From Gammaproteobacteria bacterium (GTDB lineage: Bacteria > Pseudomonadota > Gammaproteobacteria > Xanthomonadales > Xanthomonadaceae), in assembly GCA_030431185.1 (NCBI GenBank), contig JAUIJO010000013.1, positions 1 to 21,601 of the forward strand: DNA of 21,601 nt, written 5' to 3'. The position numbers were made by a program, and so were the translations under genes. The notes beneath the pieces are model-generated. The model was given only the letters and a program-made list of their open reading frames with translations. It had not been told where the DNA came from and did no database searches. This document shows, piece after piece, positions 7,031-14,251 of the stretch; within the stretch, counting starts at the first letter, position 1; each line of letters opens with the position of its first letter.

Positions 7031-8824
7031 TCAGTCGAGGAACTGCAGCCTTGCCAGCTCGGCGTACAGTCCACCTTGTGCCAGCAGTTCGGGGTGGGTG
7101 CCTTCGGCGACGATCCGGCCCTTGTCCATCACCACGATGCGGTCGGCCTTCAATACCGTGGCCAGCCGATGGGCGATCACCAGGGTCGTGCGGCCTTCCA
7201 TCAAGGTGTCCAGTGCCTGCTGCACGGCGCGCTCGCTCTGCGCGTCGAGCGCACTCGTGGCCTCGTCCAGCAACAGGATCGGCGCGTCCTTGAGCAGCGC
7301 GCGGGCGATCGCGATGCGCTGTTGCTGCCCCCCCGACAAGCGTGCCCCGCGCTCGCCGAGCTGGGTCTCCAGGCCATCGGGCAGTTCATGGATGAATCCG
7401 GACGCGTGCGCGGCGCGCAGCGCGGCTTCTATCGCGGCGGTGTCGGCATCCAGGCGCCCATACCGGATGTTCTCGCGCGCGCTGGTCGCGAAGATCGTCG
7501 GATGCTGCGGCACCAGCCCGATCGCTTCGCGCAGTTGCGCCGGATCCAGCGACGCGATGTCGATCCCGTCGACGCGTATGTCGCCCCGGTCGGGGTCATG
7601 GAAGCGCAGCAACAGGGACAGCACGGTGCTCTTGCCGGCGCCGGAGGGGCCGACCAGCGCGACGGTCTCGCCGGGTTCGACCTTGAGGGTGAAGCCATCG
7701 AGTGCGGGCAGGTCCGGACGCGCGGGGTAGTGGAAGGTGACCCGGTCGAAGTCGATCGTGCCTTGCAGGGGGAGCGGTAGCGACGCGGGCCGTGCCGGCG
7801 CCTCGATGGCGCTGTCCACGTTCAGGAGTTCGCTGATGCGGCCCATGCCGCCGGCGGCGCGTTGAAGTTCGTTCCAGACTTCCGCCAGCGCGCCGACCGA
7901 GCCGCCGCCGATCAGGGCATAGAGCACGAACTGGCCGAGCGTGCCCGGCGTCATCCGATCGGCGACGACATCGTGCGCCCCGGACCACAGCACCAGCGTG
8001 ATGGCCCCGAACACCAGCGAGATGGCGATCGCGGTCACCCAGGCCTGGGCCTGTATCCGGCGCCGGGCCGTCGCCACCGCGGTGTCGATGGCTTCGCCGA
8101 AGCGCCCGCGCTCATACGGTTCGCGCGCATGGGCCTGCACGGTGCGCACGGCACCCAGCGTCTCGTTGGCCAGGGCGTTGGCGTCGGCCACCCGGTCCTG
8201 GGCCGACCGGGAGATCTTCTGCAGCCGCCGGCCGCCCAATACGATCGGCAGCACCGCCAGCGGGATTCCGATCAACGCGAAGGCCGCGAGCCGCGGACTG
8301 GTCACGAACAGCATGGCGATGCTGCCCAGGAAGGTGACCGAACTGCGCAGGGCGACCGACATGCTGGTGGCGACCACGCCGCGCAACAGCTCCGCGTCCG
8401 CGGTCAGGCGGGACACCAGCTCGCCGCTGCGGTTCGCGTCGTGGAATCCAGCGTCGAGACCGACCAGGTGGCCGAACAGTTGCCGGCGCAGGTCGGCGAC
8501 GACGCGTTCGCCCAGCAGCGACACGAAGAAGAAGCGTGCCGCGGTCGCGAGCGCCAGGGCGATCGCCACCACGAACAGCAGCAGGAAGGCGCGGTCGATC
8601 GCGCCGCCGCCGCCGGCAGCGAAACCCTGGTCGATCATCGTGCGGAAAGCCACCGGCAGGCTCAGGGTGGCCGTTGAGGACGCGGCGAGCGCCAGCAGCC
8701 ACGCGATGAAGAGGCCGCGATGCCTGCGCACGAAGGGCCACAGAGTGCGCAATTGTCCGACGGGTGCCTTTCGCGGAGGGGCGGCGGCCGTGGGAGCAGC
8801 CGTCGCCGGCGCGGGGTCAGTCAT
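7031..8824 (-). CDS. ABC exporter, fused membrane and ATPase domains (MsbA/lipid-multidrug type)
   Basis: The 597-residue half-transporter would work as a homodimer in the inner membrane. Residues 1-20 form an Ala/Pro-rich tail. A six-helix exporter domain spans about 30-330, with hydrophobic runs such as LFIAWLLALAASS and LGSIAMLFV. The ATPase domain (about 355-597) has Walker A GPSGAGKS at 392-399, a Q-loop in GLVPQ, the signature LSGGQ at 496-500, Walker B ILLLDEA with Asp520-Glu521, and the switch His in IAHR. All catalytic residues are intact. The family exports lipids, drugs or peptides; the substrate here cannot be read from sequence. MsbA proper is usually beside lpxK, which is absent. 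The start overlaps the yigZ stop by eight bases, so it is the last gene of the sigma-factor operon. Confidence 0.92.
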   Translation of the reverse strand: MTDPAPATAAPTAAAPPRKAPVGQLRTLWPFVRRHRGLFIAWLLALAASSTATLSLPVAFRTMIDQGFAAGGGGAIDRAFLLLFVVAIALALATAARFFFVSLLGERVVADLRRQLFGHLVGLDAGFHDANRSGELVSRLTADAELLRGVVATSMSVALRSSVTFLGSIAMLFVTSPRLAAFALIGIPLAVLPIVLGGRRLQKISRSAQDRVADANALANETLGAVRTVQAHAREPYERGRFGEAIDTAVATARRRIQAQAWVTAIAISLVFGAITLVLWSGAHDVVADRMTPGTLGQFVLYALIGGGSVGALAEVWNELQRAAGGMGRISELLNVDSAIEAPARPASLPLPLQGTIDFDRVTFHYPARPDLPALDGFTLKVEPGETVALVGPSGAGKSTVLSLLLRFHDPDRGDIRVDGIDIASLDPAQLREAIGLVPQHPTIFATSARENIRYGRLDADTAAIEAALRAAHASGFIHELPDGLETQLGERGARLSGGQQQRIAIARALLKDAPILLLDEATSALDAQSERAVQQALDTLMEGRTTLVIAHRLATVLKADRIVVMDKGRIVAEGTHPELLAQGGLYAELARLQFLD

Positions 8825-9416
8825 CGGACTCGGGTTCCTTCAGGCGTACCCGGTCACGGGTGGCGTCGCGAAGACGGGTTTTCAAGGGGGCGAGGGCATC
8901 CACCGGCAATCGCAAGCGTATGTGCACGCCATCGGCCGCGAAGCGCTCGTCGAGCTTCTCGGCCGGATGCTGGGCGATCGCGGCATGGATCGCGCCGGTG
9001 TCCTCGAACGCGTATGCCAGTTCCAGCGTCGCCATCGCGACCACCGGCAGGCGCGGGGCGGCCCGCAGGCACTCCGCCGCACAGCCGCCGTAGGCCCTCG
9101 CGAGCCCGCCGGCGCCGAGTTTGATGCCGCCATACCAGCGGGTGACGACGACGGCCACGCGGTCGAAGCCCTGGCCTTCGATCGCGGCGAGGATGGGGCG
9201 CCCCGCGGTACTGGCCGGTTCGCCGTCGTCGTTGAAGCGGTACTGGCCATCGATCCGGTACGCCCAGCAGTTGTGGGTGGCCGCGGGGTCGCCGGCCTCG
9301 GCGAAGAAGGCGAGCGCGTCTTCGGCGGTCCGCACAGGCGACGCCTGGGCCAGGAAGCGGCTGTGCTTGACCTCGATGGCGTGCTCGGCGCGCGTGGCGA
9401 GTGTGTCGACGCTCAT
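8817..9416 (-). CDS. yigZ: YigZ/IMPACT family protein
   Basis: This 199-residue protein of the IMPACT/YigZ family has an N-terminal UPF0029 domain with KHSRFLAQ at residues 17-24, HNCWAYR at 48-54, FNDDGEPASTAGRPIL at 61-76 and VTRWYGGIKLGAGGLARAYG at 91-110. A shorter C-terminal ferredoxin-like domain follows. The eukaryotic relative IMPACT modulates Gcn2 signalling. The bacterial role is unsettled, with nucleic-acid or ribosome association suggested from the fold. The length is standard (E. coli YigZ is about 205). It overlaps the anti-sigma gene upstream by four bases (ATGA) and the transporter gene downstream by eight, so its expression is probably tied to the sigma factor. No membrane segment or signal is seen. 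Confidence 0.93.
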   Translation of the reverse strand: MSVDTLATRAEHAIEVKHSRFLAQASPVRTAEDALAFFAEAGDPAATHNCWAYRIDGQYRFNDDGEPASTAGRPILAAIEGQGFDRVAVVVTRWYGGIKLGAGGLARAYGGCAAECLRAAPRLPVVAMATLELAYAFEDTGAIHAAIAQHPAEKLDERFAADGVHIRLRLPVDALAPLKTRLRDATRDRVRLKEPESDD

Positions 9417-10519
9417 GGAGCCGGGGTGGCGGGCAACCGCAGTGCCTCGAGGTCGTCGGGGACCGCCACATCCGGATGCGCGTCGCGGAAGCGTGCGAGG
9501 CTTTCGCGCGCCGCCTGCGTGTCGCCGGCGACCTTGCGCGCACGGATCCGTTGCAACCAGTCCGCCGGCTCGAGGCGCGCGTCCGCCTCGACCGGCAGCG
9601 ACCGCAGCGCCGGCGCAGGCAGTCCCAGCGGATCACCGGGCTCGGCCAGCACGCCCGGTGCCGCGTCCGCGATGTCCTGCGCGGGAGCCGCGGCCTCTGC
9701 CGCACCGGACATGGCGGCAGGGTCGGGCGCGAATGCGGGGGCCGCCCCGACCGGTCGGGGCGCGCGGTCGAGCCGCTCGGCCCGTTCGGGCGTCGCCCGC
9801 GCCGCCCGCGTGTAGGTCGCCCGGCGGGAGGCAGTGGCTGGCGTATCGTCCACCGTGGGCGCCCCGGCCTTGGCTTGCATGGCTTCGCTCGCGGCCGCCT
9901 GGTGCCTTTCCATCTCGGCGGCACGGGCTTCCTCGACGTCGGCGAGCGCTTCGGCCTCGGCGGCCCGCGACGCATCCTGGCGGGCGCTCGCCGCGGCCGG
10001 CACGCCGCGCGCGCGATCAGCTTCGGGAGGCGCCCCGGGGGCCGACGTGCGGGGACTGCGCGCGGTCGGCGCCGGGATCCCGCGCGATGGGGTATCGGGC
10101 GCGGCCGGGGCCGGGGCCGCCGGCGTCGGGACGGCATCCGGGGGTGGAGGCGCCACGGAGCGCCCCGGTGCCCGGCTGCCGGGCACGGTCTCCACCATGA
10201 TCACGTGTTCGGCGGCATCGCCGGCGGGTTCACTGCGGTAAGAGGTTTCCATCGGACGCATCTGCCAGACCACGCCCAGCACGAGGGTCAGGGAGGCGGC
10301 GAAGCCCAGGCCGGTGACCAACCCGCCGGCGCCGCCGGAGAGGCCGCGCCATCGGCGGCGAGGGGCGGCGCGGGGCGCGCGCTCGACGGCCTCGCGCGCG
10401 GCCGCGAGGATAGACGCATCCATCGCGGGCGAGGGCCCGTCGTGCGGACCCAGGCGCGCCAAGCGCTCGGCAAGGTCCCGCTCCTGGGGCGTCAGTGGTT
10501 CGTTGGGATGGCCGTTCAT
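9413..10519 (-). CDS. Membrane anti-sigma factor (Cys-free, xanthomonad type)
   Basis: The 368-residue protein is probably the inner-membrane partner that holds the upstream ECF sigma factor inactive. A cytoplasmic part of about 60 residues (with LTPQERDLAERLARL) precedes one transmembrane helix at about 65-87. A long Ala/Pro/Glu-rich segment of low complexity (about 100-300) follows. A folded C-terminal stretch ADWLQRIRARKVAGDTQAAR...FRDAHPDV, resembling one TPR-like helical hairpin, closes it. There is no cysteine anywhere, so it cannot be a zinc (HxxxCxxC) anti-sigma factor. Assignment rests on the four-base ATGA overlap with the sigma gene, the single-helix topology, and resemblance to anti-sigma proteins I recall from Xanthomonas and Lysobacter. 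The signal sensed is unknown. Confidence 0.8.
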   Translation of the reverse strand: MNGHPNEPLTPQERDLAERLARLGPHDGPSPAMDASILAAAREAVERAPRAAPRRRWRGLSGGAGGLVTGLGFAASLTLVLGVVWQMRPMETSYRSEPAGDAAEHVIMVETVPGSRAPGRSVAPPPPDAVPTPAAPAPAAPDTPSRGIPAPTARSPRTSAPGAPPEADRARGVPAAASARQDASRAAEAEALADVEEARAAEMERHQAAASEAMQAKAGAPTVDDTPATASRRATYTRAARATPERAERLDRAPRPVGAAPAFAPDPAAMSGAAEAAAPAQDIADAAPGVLAEPGDPLGLPAPALRSLPVEADARLEPADWLQRIRARKVAGDTQAARESLARFRDAHPDVAVPDDLEALRLPATPAP

Positions 10520-11085
10520 GGGTTCAACCTCGCGCGCAGCTTGTCCATCGCATAGCGAAGCCGCGATTTGACGGTCTCCCGGCCCGCGCCGGTGATCTCG
10601 CCGATTTCCTCCAGGCTCAGTTCACGGGTGAGTCTCAGCAGCACGACCTCGCGCTGCTCTTCCGGCAGTTCCTCGATGGCGCGCTGCAGCTGCCGTCGCT
10701 GCTCGAATTCCGACAGTTGGCGCTCGGGCGTGTCCGGGTCGGGGATCCGGGCCGTCCGTTCGTCGCCGTCCTCCGGCGCAGAGGGGCGGTGTTTCAGGCT
10801 GCGCCAATGATCGTTGAGTCGATTGTGCGCGATCCTGAACAGCCATGTGCTGAATGCGGCGTCCGGCGTCCAGCTGGCGCGCGCGGCGATCACCCGCTGC
10901 CAGGTGTCCTGGAAGAACTCGTCGGCCAGGGCGCGGTTGCGCGACTGTTGTACGAGGAAGCGATGCAGGGGCCCCCGGTGGCGGGCGTACAGCAGCTCGA
11001 ACGCCTTCGCATCGCCGGCGACCCAGGCGCGCATCAGCGATGCGTCATCCGGTTCATTGAGCTTGCATTCGATCCCCGAGTCCAT
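10516..11085 (-). CDS. ECF-type RNA polymerase sigma factor
   Basis: The 189-residue sigma-70 family factor has only regions 2 and 4, as in the extracytoplasmic-function group. Region 2 spans about residues 30-98 (LLYARHRGPLHRFL, ADEFFQDTWQRV, FSTWLFRIAHNRLNDHWR). An acidic linker (about 100-125) follows, then region 4 at 131-187 (AIEELPEEQREVVLLR, LSLEEIGEITG, ETVKSRLRYAMDKLR), carrying the -35-reading helix-turn-helix. It would direct polymerase to a stress regulon. ATG 11085 gives the normal length and a natural N-terminus; the open frame extends to 11664 but overlaps the divergent gene and shows no domain. It lacks a good ribosome binding site. The anti-sigma gene follows with ATGA overlap, the classic sigma/anti-sigma arrangement, usually autoregulated. 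Confidence 0.93.
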   Translation of the reverse strand: MDSGIECKLNEPDDASLMRAWVAGDAKAFELLYARHRGPLHRFLVQQSRNRALADEFFQDTWQRVIAARASWTPDAAFSTWLFRIAHNRLNDHWRSLKHRPSAPEDGDERTARIPDPDTPERQLSEFEQRRQLQRAIEELPEEQREVVLLRLTRELSLEEIGEITGAGRETVKSRLRYAMDKLRARLNP

Positions 11086-11093
11086 TGCGGCAA

Positions 11094-11113
11094 GGGTACG
11101 TCCGGACGTTGCC
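11094..11113. promoter_or_regulatory. Palindrome in the leader of the sigma-factor operon
   Basis: The perfect 12-bp palindrome ACGTCCGGACGT (11098-11109) extends to 20 bases with GG at 11094-11095 and CC at 11112-11113 after two mismatched pairs. It starts 13 bases before the sigma-factor ATG, so it could be an operator for either divergent gene or a hairpin that hides the sigma gene's start region. Function is not shown. Confidence 0.4.
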
Positions 11114-11313
11114 GACGGGAAGAAGCTGGTGCATTGTGTATGTCGATCCGGCAGCGGGGGCTGCCCGGAATGGGGGATGGCCAGGTTCATGGATGAGCGA
11201 ACGCATGCGGGCGCGGTTCGGGGTTGGCTGGTGTGTCCCGTGCGTGCACGGGGCGGATTGGGATCCGGACGACGCGCGACGGGAAAAGGGTGCGGGGGCT
11301 CGGAATCGAGGTG

Positions 11314-14202
11314 ATGAACCATTCTGGCGGACCTGACATGGCGGTGACGGAAGGGGCGACCACGACCCCCGACGGCCTCGCGCGAGCGCTTCGCCAGACA
11401 TTGTTCGGCGACGCGCGCGTGTCGATCTGCTGGGATGCCCCCGATCGCAGCCACGTGCAGGCCGCGGGTGCGCCCCTCGACGACGAAGAGGCGGAGCGCC
11501 TGCTCAGTACGCCGGTCGACATGGCCGACCCCAGGCGGATCGGCGTGTCGTGGACCGTCGAGGACGGCACGCGCGCGGCCATCGCCGCGACGCTGGGCGA
11601 ACCGATGCTGCAGAGCGCCCGGGAAGTCTGGCAGGCGATGGCGAGGCGATGGGTGGATGCCCACCTGGCCACCGAACGCCTGCAGGCGCGCGTGGTTTCG
11701 CTGGAGAAGTCCGAACGCCTGCAGCAGGCGCTATACGAGATCGCCGACCTCTCCGGCTCCGACATGGACATGGGCGAGATGCTCCGGCGCATCCACGTCG
11801 TGGTCCGCGGACTGATGTACGCCGAGAACCTGTACATCGTCGGCTACGACGACGTGCGCAAGACGATGCGCTTCCTCTACTTCGCCGACAGCCTCGATTC
11901 CTACCAGGCCGATCCCGACAACGAGATCCACCTCGCCGACATGTCCAACAGCATGACGATCGCGTTGCTGCGGCAGGACGAGGCGCACTATGGCCCGTCC
12001 GAGCAGGTGAGGGGCAAGCTGGGCGTGCCGCGCGACGAGCGCCATGGCCCCGACAGCAAGGACTGGCTCGGCGTGCAGATGCGGCGGGAGGGACGGGTAT
12101 GCGGCGCGCTCGTGGTGCAGTCCTACGAACAGAGCGACGTCTATGGCGAGGAAGAGCGCGCCCTGCTGCAGTTCGTCGCCCAGCACCTGCTGACCGCCCT
12201 CGACCGGCGCCATGCCCGCCAGGAACTCGAGCGACGGGTCGAGGAACGCACCCGCGCGCTGCAGTTGAGCAACCGCGACCTGCAGGCGCAGATCGTCGAG
12301 CGCCAGCGCTCGGAACGCCTGCAGCGGGCGCTGTTCCGCATCGCCGAACTCTCGATCACCTCCGAGACGCTCGAACGCTTCTACGCCCAGACCCACGACG
12401 TGGTGGGGGAACTGCTCGACGCGCGCAACTTCTACATCGCCATCTTCGATGAAGACACCGGGATGCTGCACTTCCCGTATACCGTCGACGAGCGGGACAT
12501 GGAGCGCAAGAGCCGCATGCTGGGCAAGGGGCTGACGGAGTACGTCATCCGCGGCGGCCAGCCCCTCCTCGCCGACAACCTGGACATCGCGGGGCTCCAC
12601 AGCAGCGGCGAGGCCGTGCTGCACGGCGCCCTGCCGCAATGCTGGCTCGGCGTCCCGTTGATACACGAAGAAAGCGTGGTGGGCGTCATCGTCGTGCAGA
12701 GCTACTCCTCGGCGGTCAACTTCACCGAGCGCGACCAGGCCTTGCTGACCTTCGTGGCGCACCACATCAGCAATGGGCTGGCCCGCAAGCGCGCCCAGGA
12801 CCGGCTGGTGGCCGCGCACGCGGAACTGGAACAGCGCGTCGAGGCCCGCACGCACGAGCTCGCGCAGGCCAACGCCGACCTGCTCGAGCAGATCGGCGAA
12901 CGCCTCCGCGCCGAACAGCGCCTGACATACCAGGCCCGCCACGATGCCCTGACGGGGCTGCCCAACCGCAGCCAGCTGCTGGAGCGGCTGGGCATGGCGA
13001 TCAGCCGCGCGCGGCAGGCGCCCGCCTCGTTGTTCGCGGTCCTGTTCCTGGACCTGGACCGCTTCAAGCTGGTCAACGACAGCGCCGGCCATTCGGCGGG
13101 CGACGACCTGCTGGTCGAGGCGGGGCGCCGCATCGTCGCGGCGGTGCGCGACGACGACATGGTCGCGCGCCTGGGCGGGGACGAGTTCGCGGTCCTGGTC
13201 GAAGGCGTGGAGACGGCCGCCACGGTCGAGCAGCTGGCGGGGCGGATCCTCGGCGAACTCAGTTCGCCATGCTGGGTCGCCGGCCGGGAAGTGTTCCCGT
13301 CCGCCAGCATCGGCATCGCCTACTGGAACCCGCGCTATCGCAACGGCGCCGACCTGCTGCGCGACGCGGACGCGGCGATGTACCGGGCCAAGGCGACCGG
13401 GCGCGAACGCTGGGCGGTGTTCGACGAGGCGATGCGCGACGAAGCGGTGCGGATCCTCGACCTGGAAGCCGACTTGAGGCGCGCGATCAATGGCGAGGGC
13501 TTCGTTGCGTTCTACCAGCCGATCGTGTCGCTGGACGGCGGCGAGGTGGTGGGACACGAAGCGCTGCTGCGCTGGCGCCATGAACGGCGGGGACTGCTGG
13601 CGCCCGGCGAGTTCATCGGGCTGGGCGAGGACAGCGGGCTGATCGAGGAGGTGGACTGGATCCTGTACCGCCAGGTGCTCAGGCAGCTCGCGGTCGCACC
13701 CGGCGACAGCTACGTGTCCATCAACGTTTCGCCGCGTCATTTCCGCGGCAACGATTTCGCCGAGCGCCTGCTGCGCCTGATCGACAAGGAAAAAGCCGAC
13801 CCGGCCCGCCTGCGCATCGAGATCACCGAGGTGGCCCTGCTCGACGACGCCCGCCATGCCATCCAGATGCTCGACCAGTTGCGTGCGCACGGGGTGCTGG
13901 CGCAGCTCGACGACTTCGGGACCGGGTTCTCGGCGCTCTCCTACCTGCACCGGTTCCCGATCGAATGCCTCAAGATCGATCGCAGCTTCGTGTCCGGCCT
14001 GGATACCGATGCAGAGCGCGAGAGCGTTGCCGTGGTCCGCGCGATCCAGGCCCTGGCCGGCACGCTGGGCATCTACACCATCGGCGAAGGCATCGAGACA
14101 CCCGAGCAGAGCCGCGTGCTGGCCGAGCTGGGTTGCGAGCGCGGGCAGGGCTACCTGTATGGCCGCCCGGCCGAAGTGCCGGTGTACCGGCCCCTGGTCT
14201 GA
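11314..14202 (+). CDS. Cyclic di-GMP enzyme with GAF-GAF-GGDEF-EAL domains
   Basis: The 962-residue cytoplasmic signalling protein contains two similar sensor modules, each made of SERLQ(Q/R)AL...IA(E/D)LS, a GAF domain and a coiled coil. They lie at about residues 133-296 plus coiled coil to 340, and 341-490 plus coiled coil to 545. A GGDEF domain follows (about 550-705) with intact GGDEF at 621-625 and an RxxD inhibitory site (R612-D615) exactly five residues upstream. The EAL domain (about 715-960) has EALLRW at 749-754, NVSPRHF, DDFGTG at 866-871, LKIDRSF and EGIET (Glu925), all catalytic signatures. Both synthesis and hydrolysis of cyclic di-GMP are therefore possible. No membrane segment is seen; the GAF ligand is unknown. 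ATG 11314 and ATG 11338 are both plausible starts; neither has a strong ribosome binding site. It diverges from the ECF sigma operon. Confidence 0.93.
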   Translation: MNHSGGPDMAVTEGATTTPDGLARALRQTLFGDARVSICWDAPDRSHVQAAGAPLDDEEAERLLSTPVDMADPRRIGVSWTVEDGTRAAIAATLGEPMLQSAREVWQAMARRWVDAHLATERLQARVVSLEKSERLQQALYEIADLSGSDMDMGEMLRRIHVVVRGLMYAENLYIVGYDDVRKTMRFLYFADSLDSYQADPDNEIHLADMSNSMTIALLRQDEAHYGPSEQVRGKLGVPRDERHGPDSKDWLGVQMRREGRVCGALVVQSYEQSDVYGEEERALLQFVAQHLLTALDRRHARQELERRVEERTRALQLSNRDLQAQIVERQRSERLQRALFRIAELSITSETLERFYAQTHDVVGELLDARNFYIAIFDEDTGMLHFPYTVDERDMERKSRMLGKGLTEYVIRGGQPLLADNLDIAGLHSSGEAVLHGALPQCWLGVPLIHEESVVGVIVVQSYSSAVNFTERDQALLTFVAHHISNGLARKRAQDRLVAAHAELEQRVEARTHELAQANADLLEQIGERLRAEQRLTYQARHDALTGLPNRSQLLERLGMAISRARQAPASLFAVLFLDLDRFKLVNDSAGHSAGDDLLVEAGRRIVAAVRDDDMVARLGGDEFAVLVEGVETAATVEQLAGRILGELSSPCWVAGREVFPSASIGIAYWNPRYRNGADLLRDADAAMYRAKATGRERWAVFDEAMRDEAVRILDLEADLRRAINGEGFVAFYQPIVSLDGGEVVGHEALLRWRHERRGLLAPGEFIGLGEDSGLIEEVDWILYRQVLRQLAVAPGDSYVSINVSPRHFRGNDFAERLLRLIDKEKADPARLRIEITEVALLDDARHAIQMLDQLRAHGVLAQLDDFGTGFSALSYLHRFPIECLKIDRSFVSGLDTDAERESVAVVRAIQALAGTLGIYTIGEGIETPEQSRVLAELGCERGQGYLYGRPAEVPVYRPLV

Positions 14203-14207
14203 AGGAA

Positions 14208-14232
14208 CCGCGCACCCTCCTTGGGCGCGCGG
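14208..14232. terminator. Possible shared hairpin between convergent genes
   Basis: CCGCGC (14208-14213) pairs with GCGCGG (14227-14232). After one A/C mismatch, CCC pairs with GGG around a TCCTT loop. It occupies the 49-base gap between the EAL stop and the vWA stop. No T run follows on either strand, so it may only pause or protect transcripts. Confidence 0.4.
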
Positions 14233-14251
14233 CCTGCGTCCCGGGAACTGC

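Noticed and set aside
11086..11664. An upstream extension of the sigma-factor frame by 193 codons
   Set aside because: It overlaps the divergent cyclic di-GMP gene and lacks any domain; ECF sigma factors are about 190 residues, as obtained from ATG 11085.
11731..13950. A 739-codon open frame on the minus strand opposite the GGDEF-EAL gene
   Set aside because: The plus strand shows unmistakable GAF, GGDEF and EAL motifs. Long antisense frames are expected at about 70% GC, and this one shows no recognisable domain.
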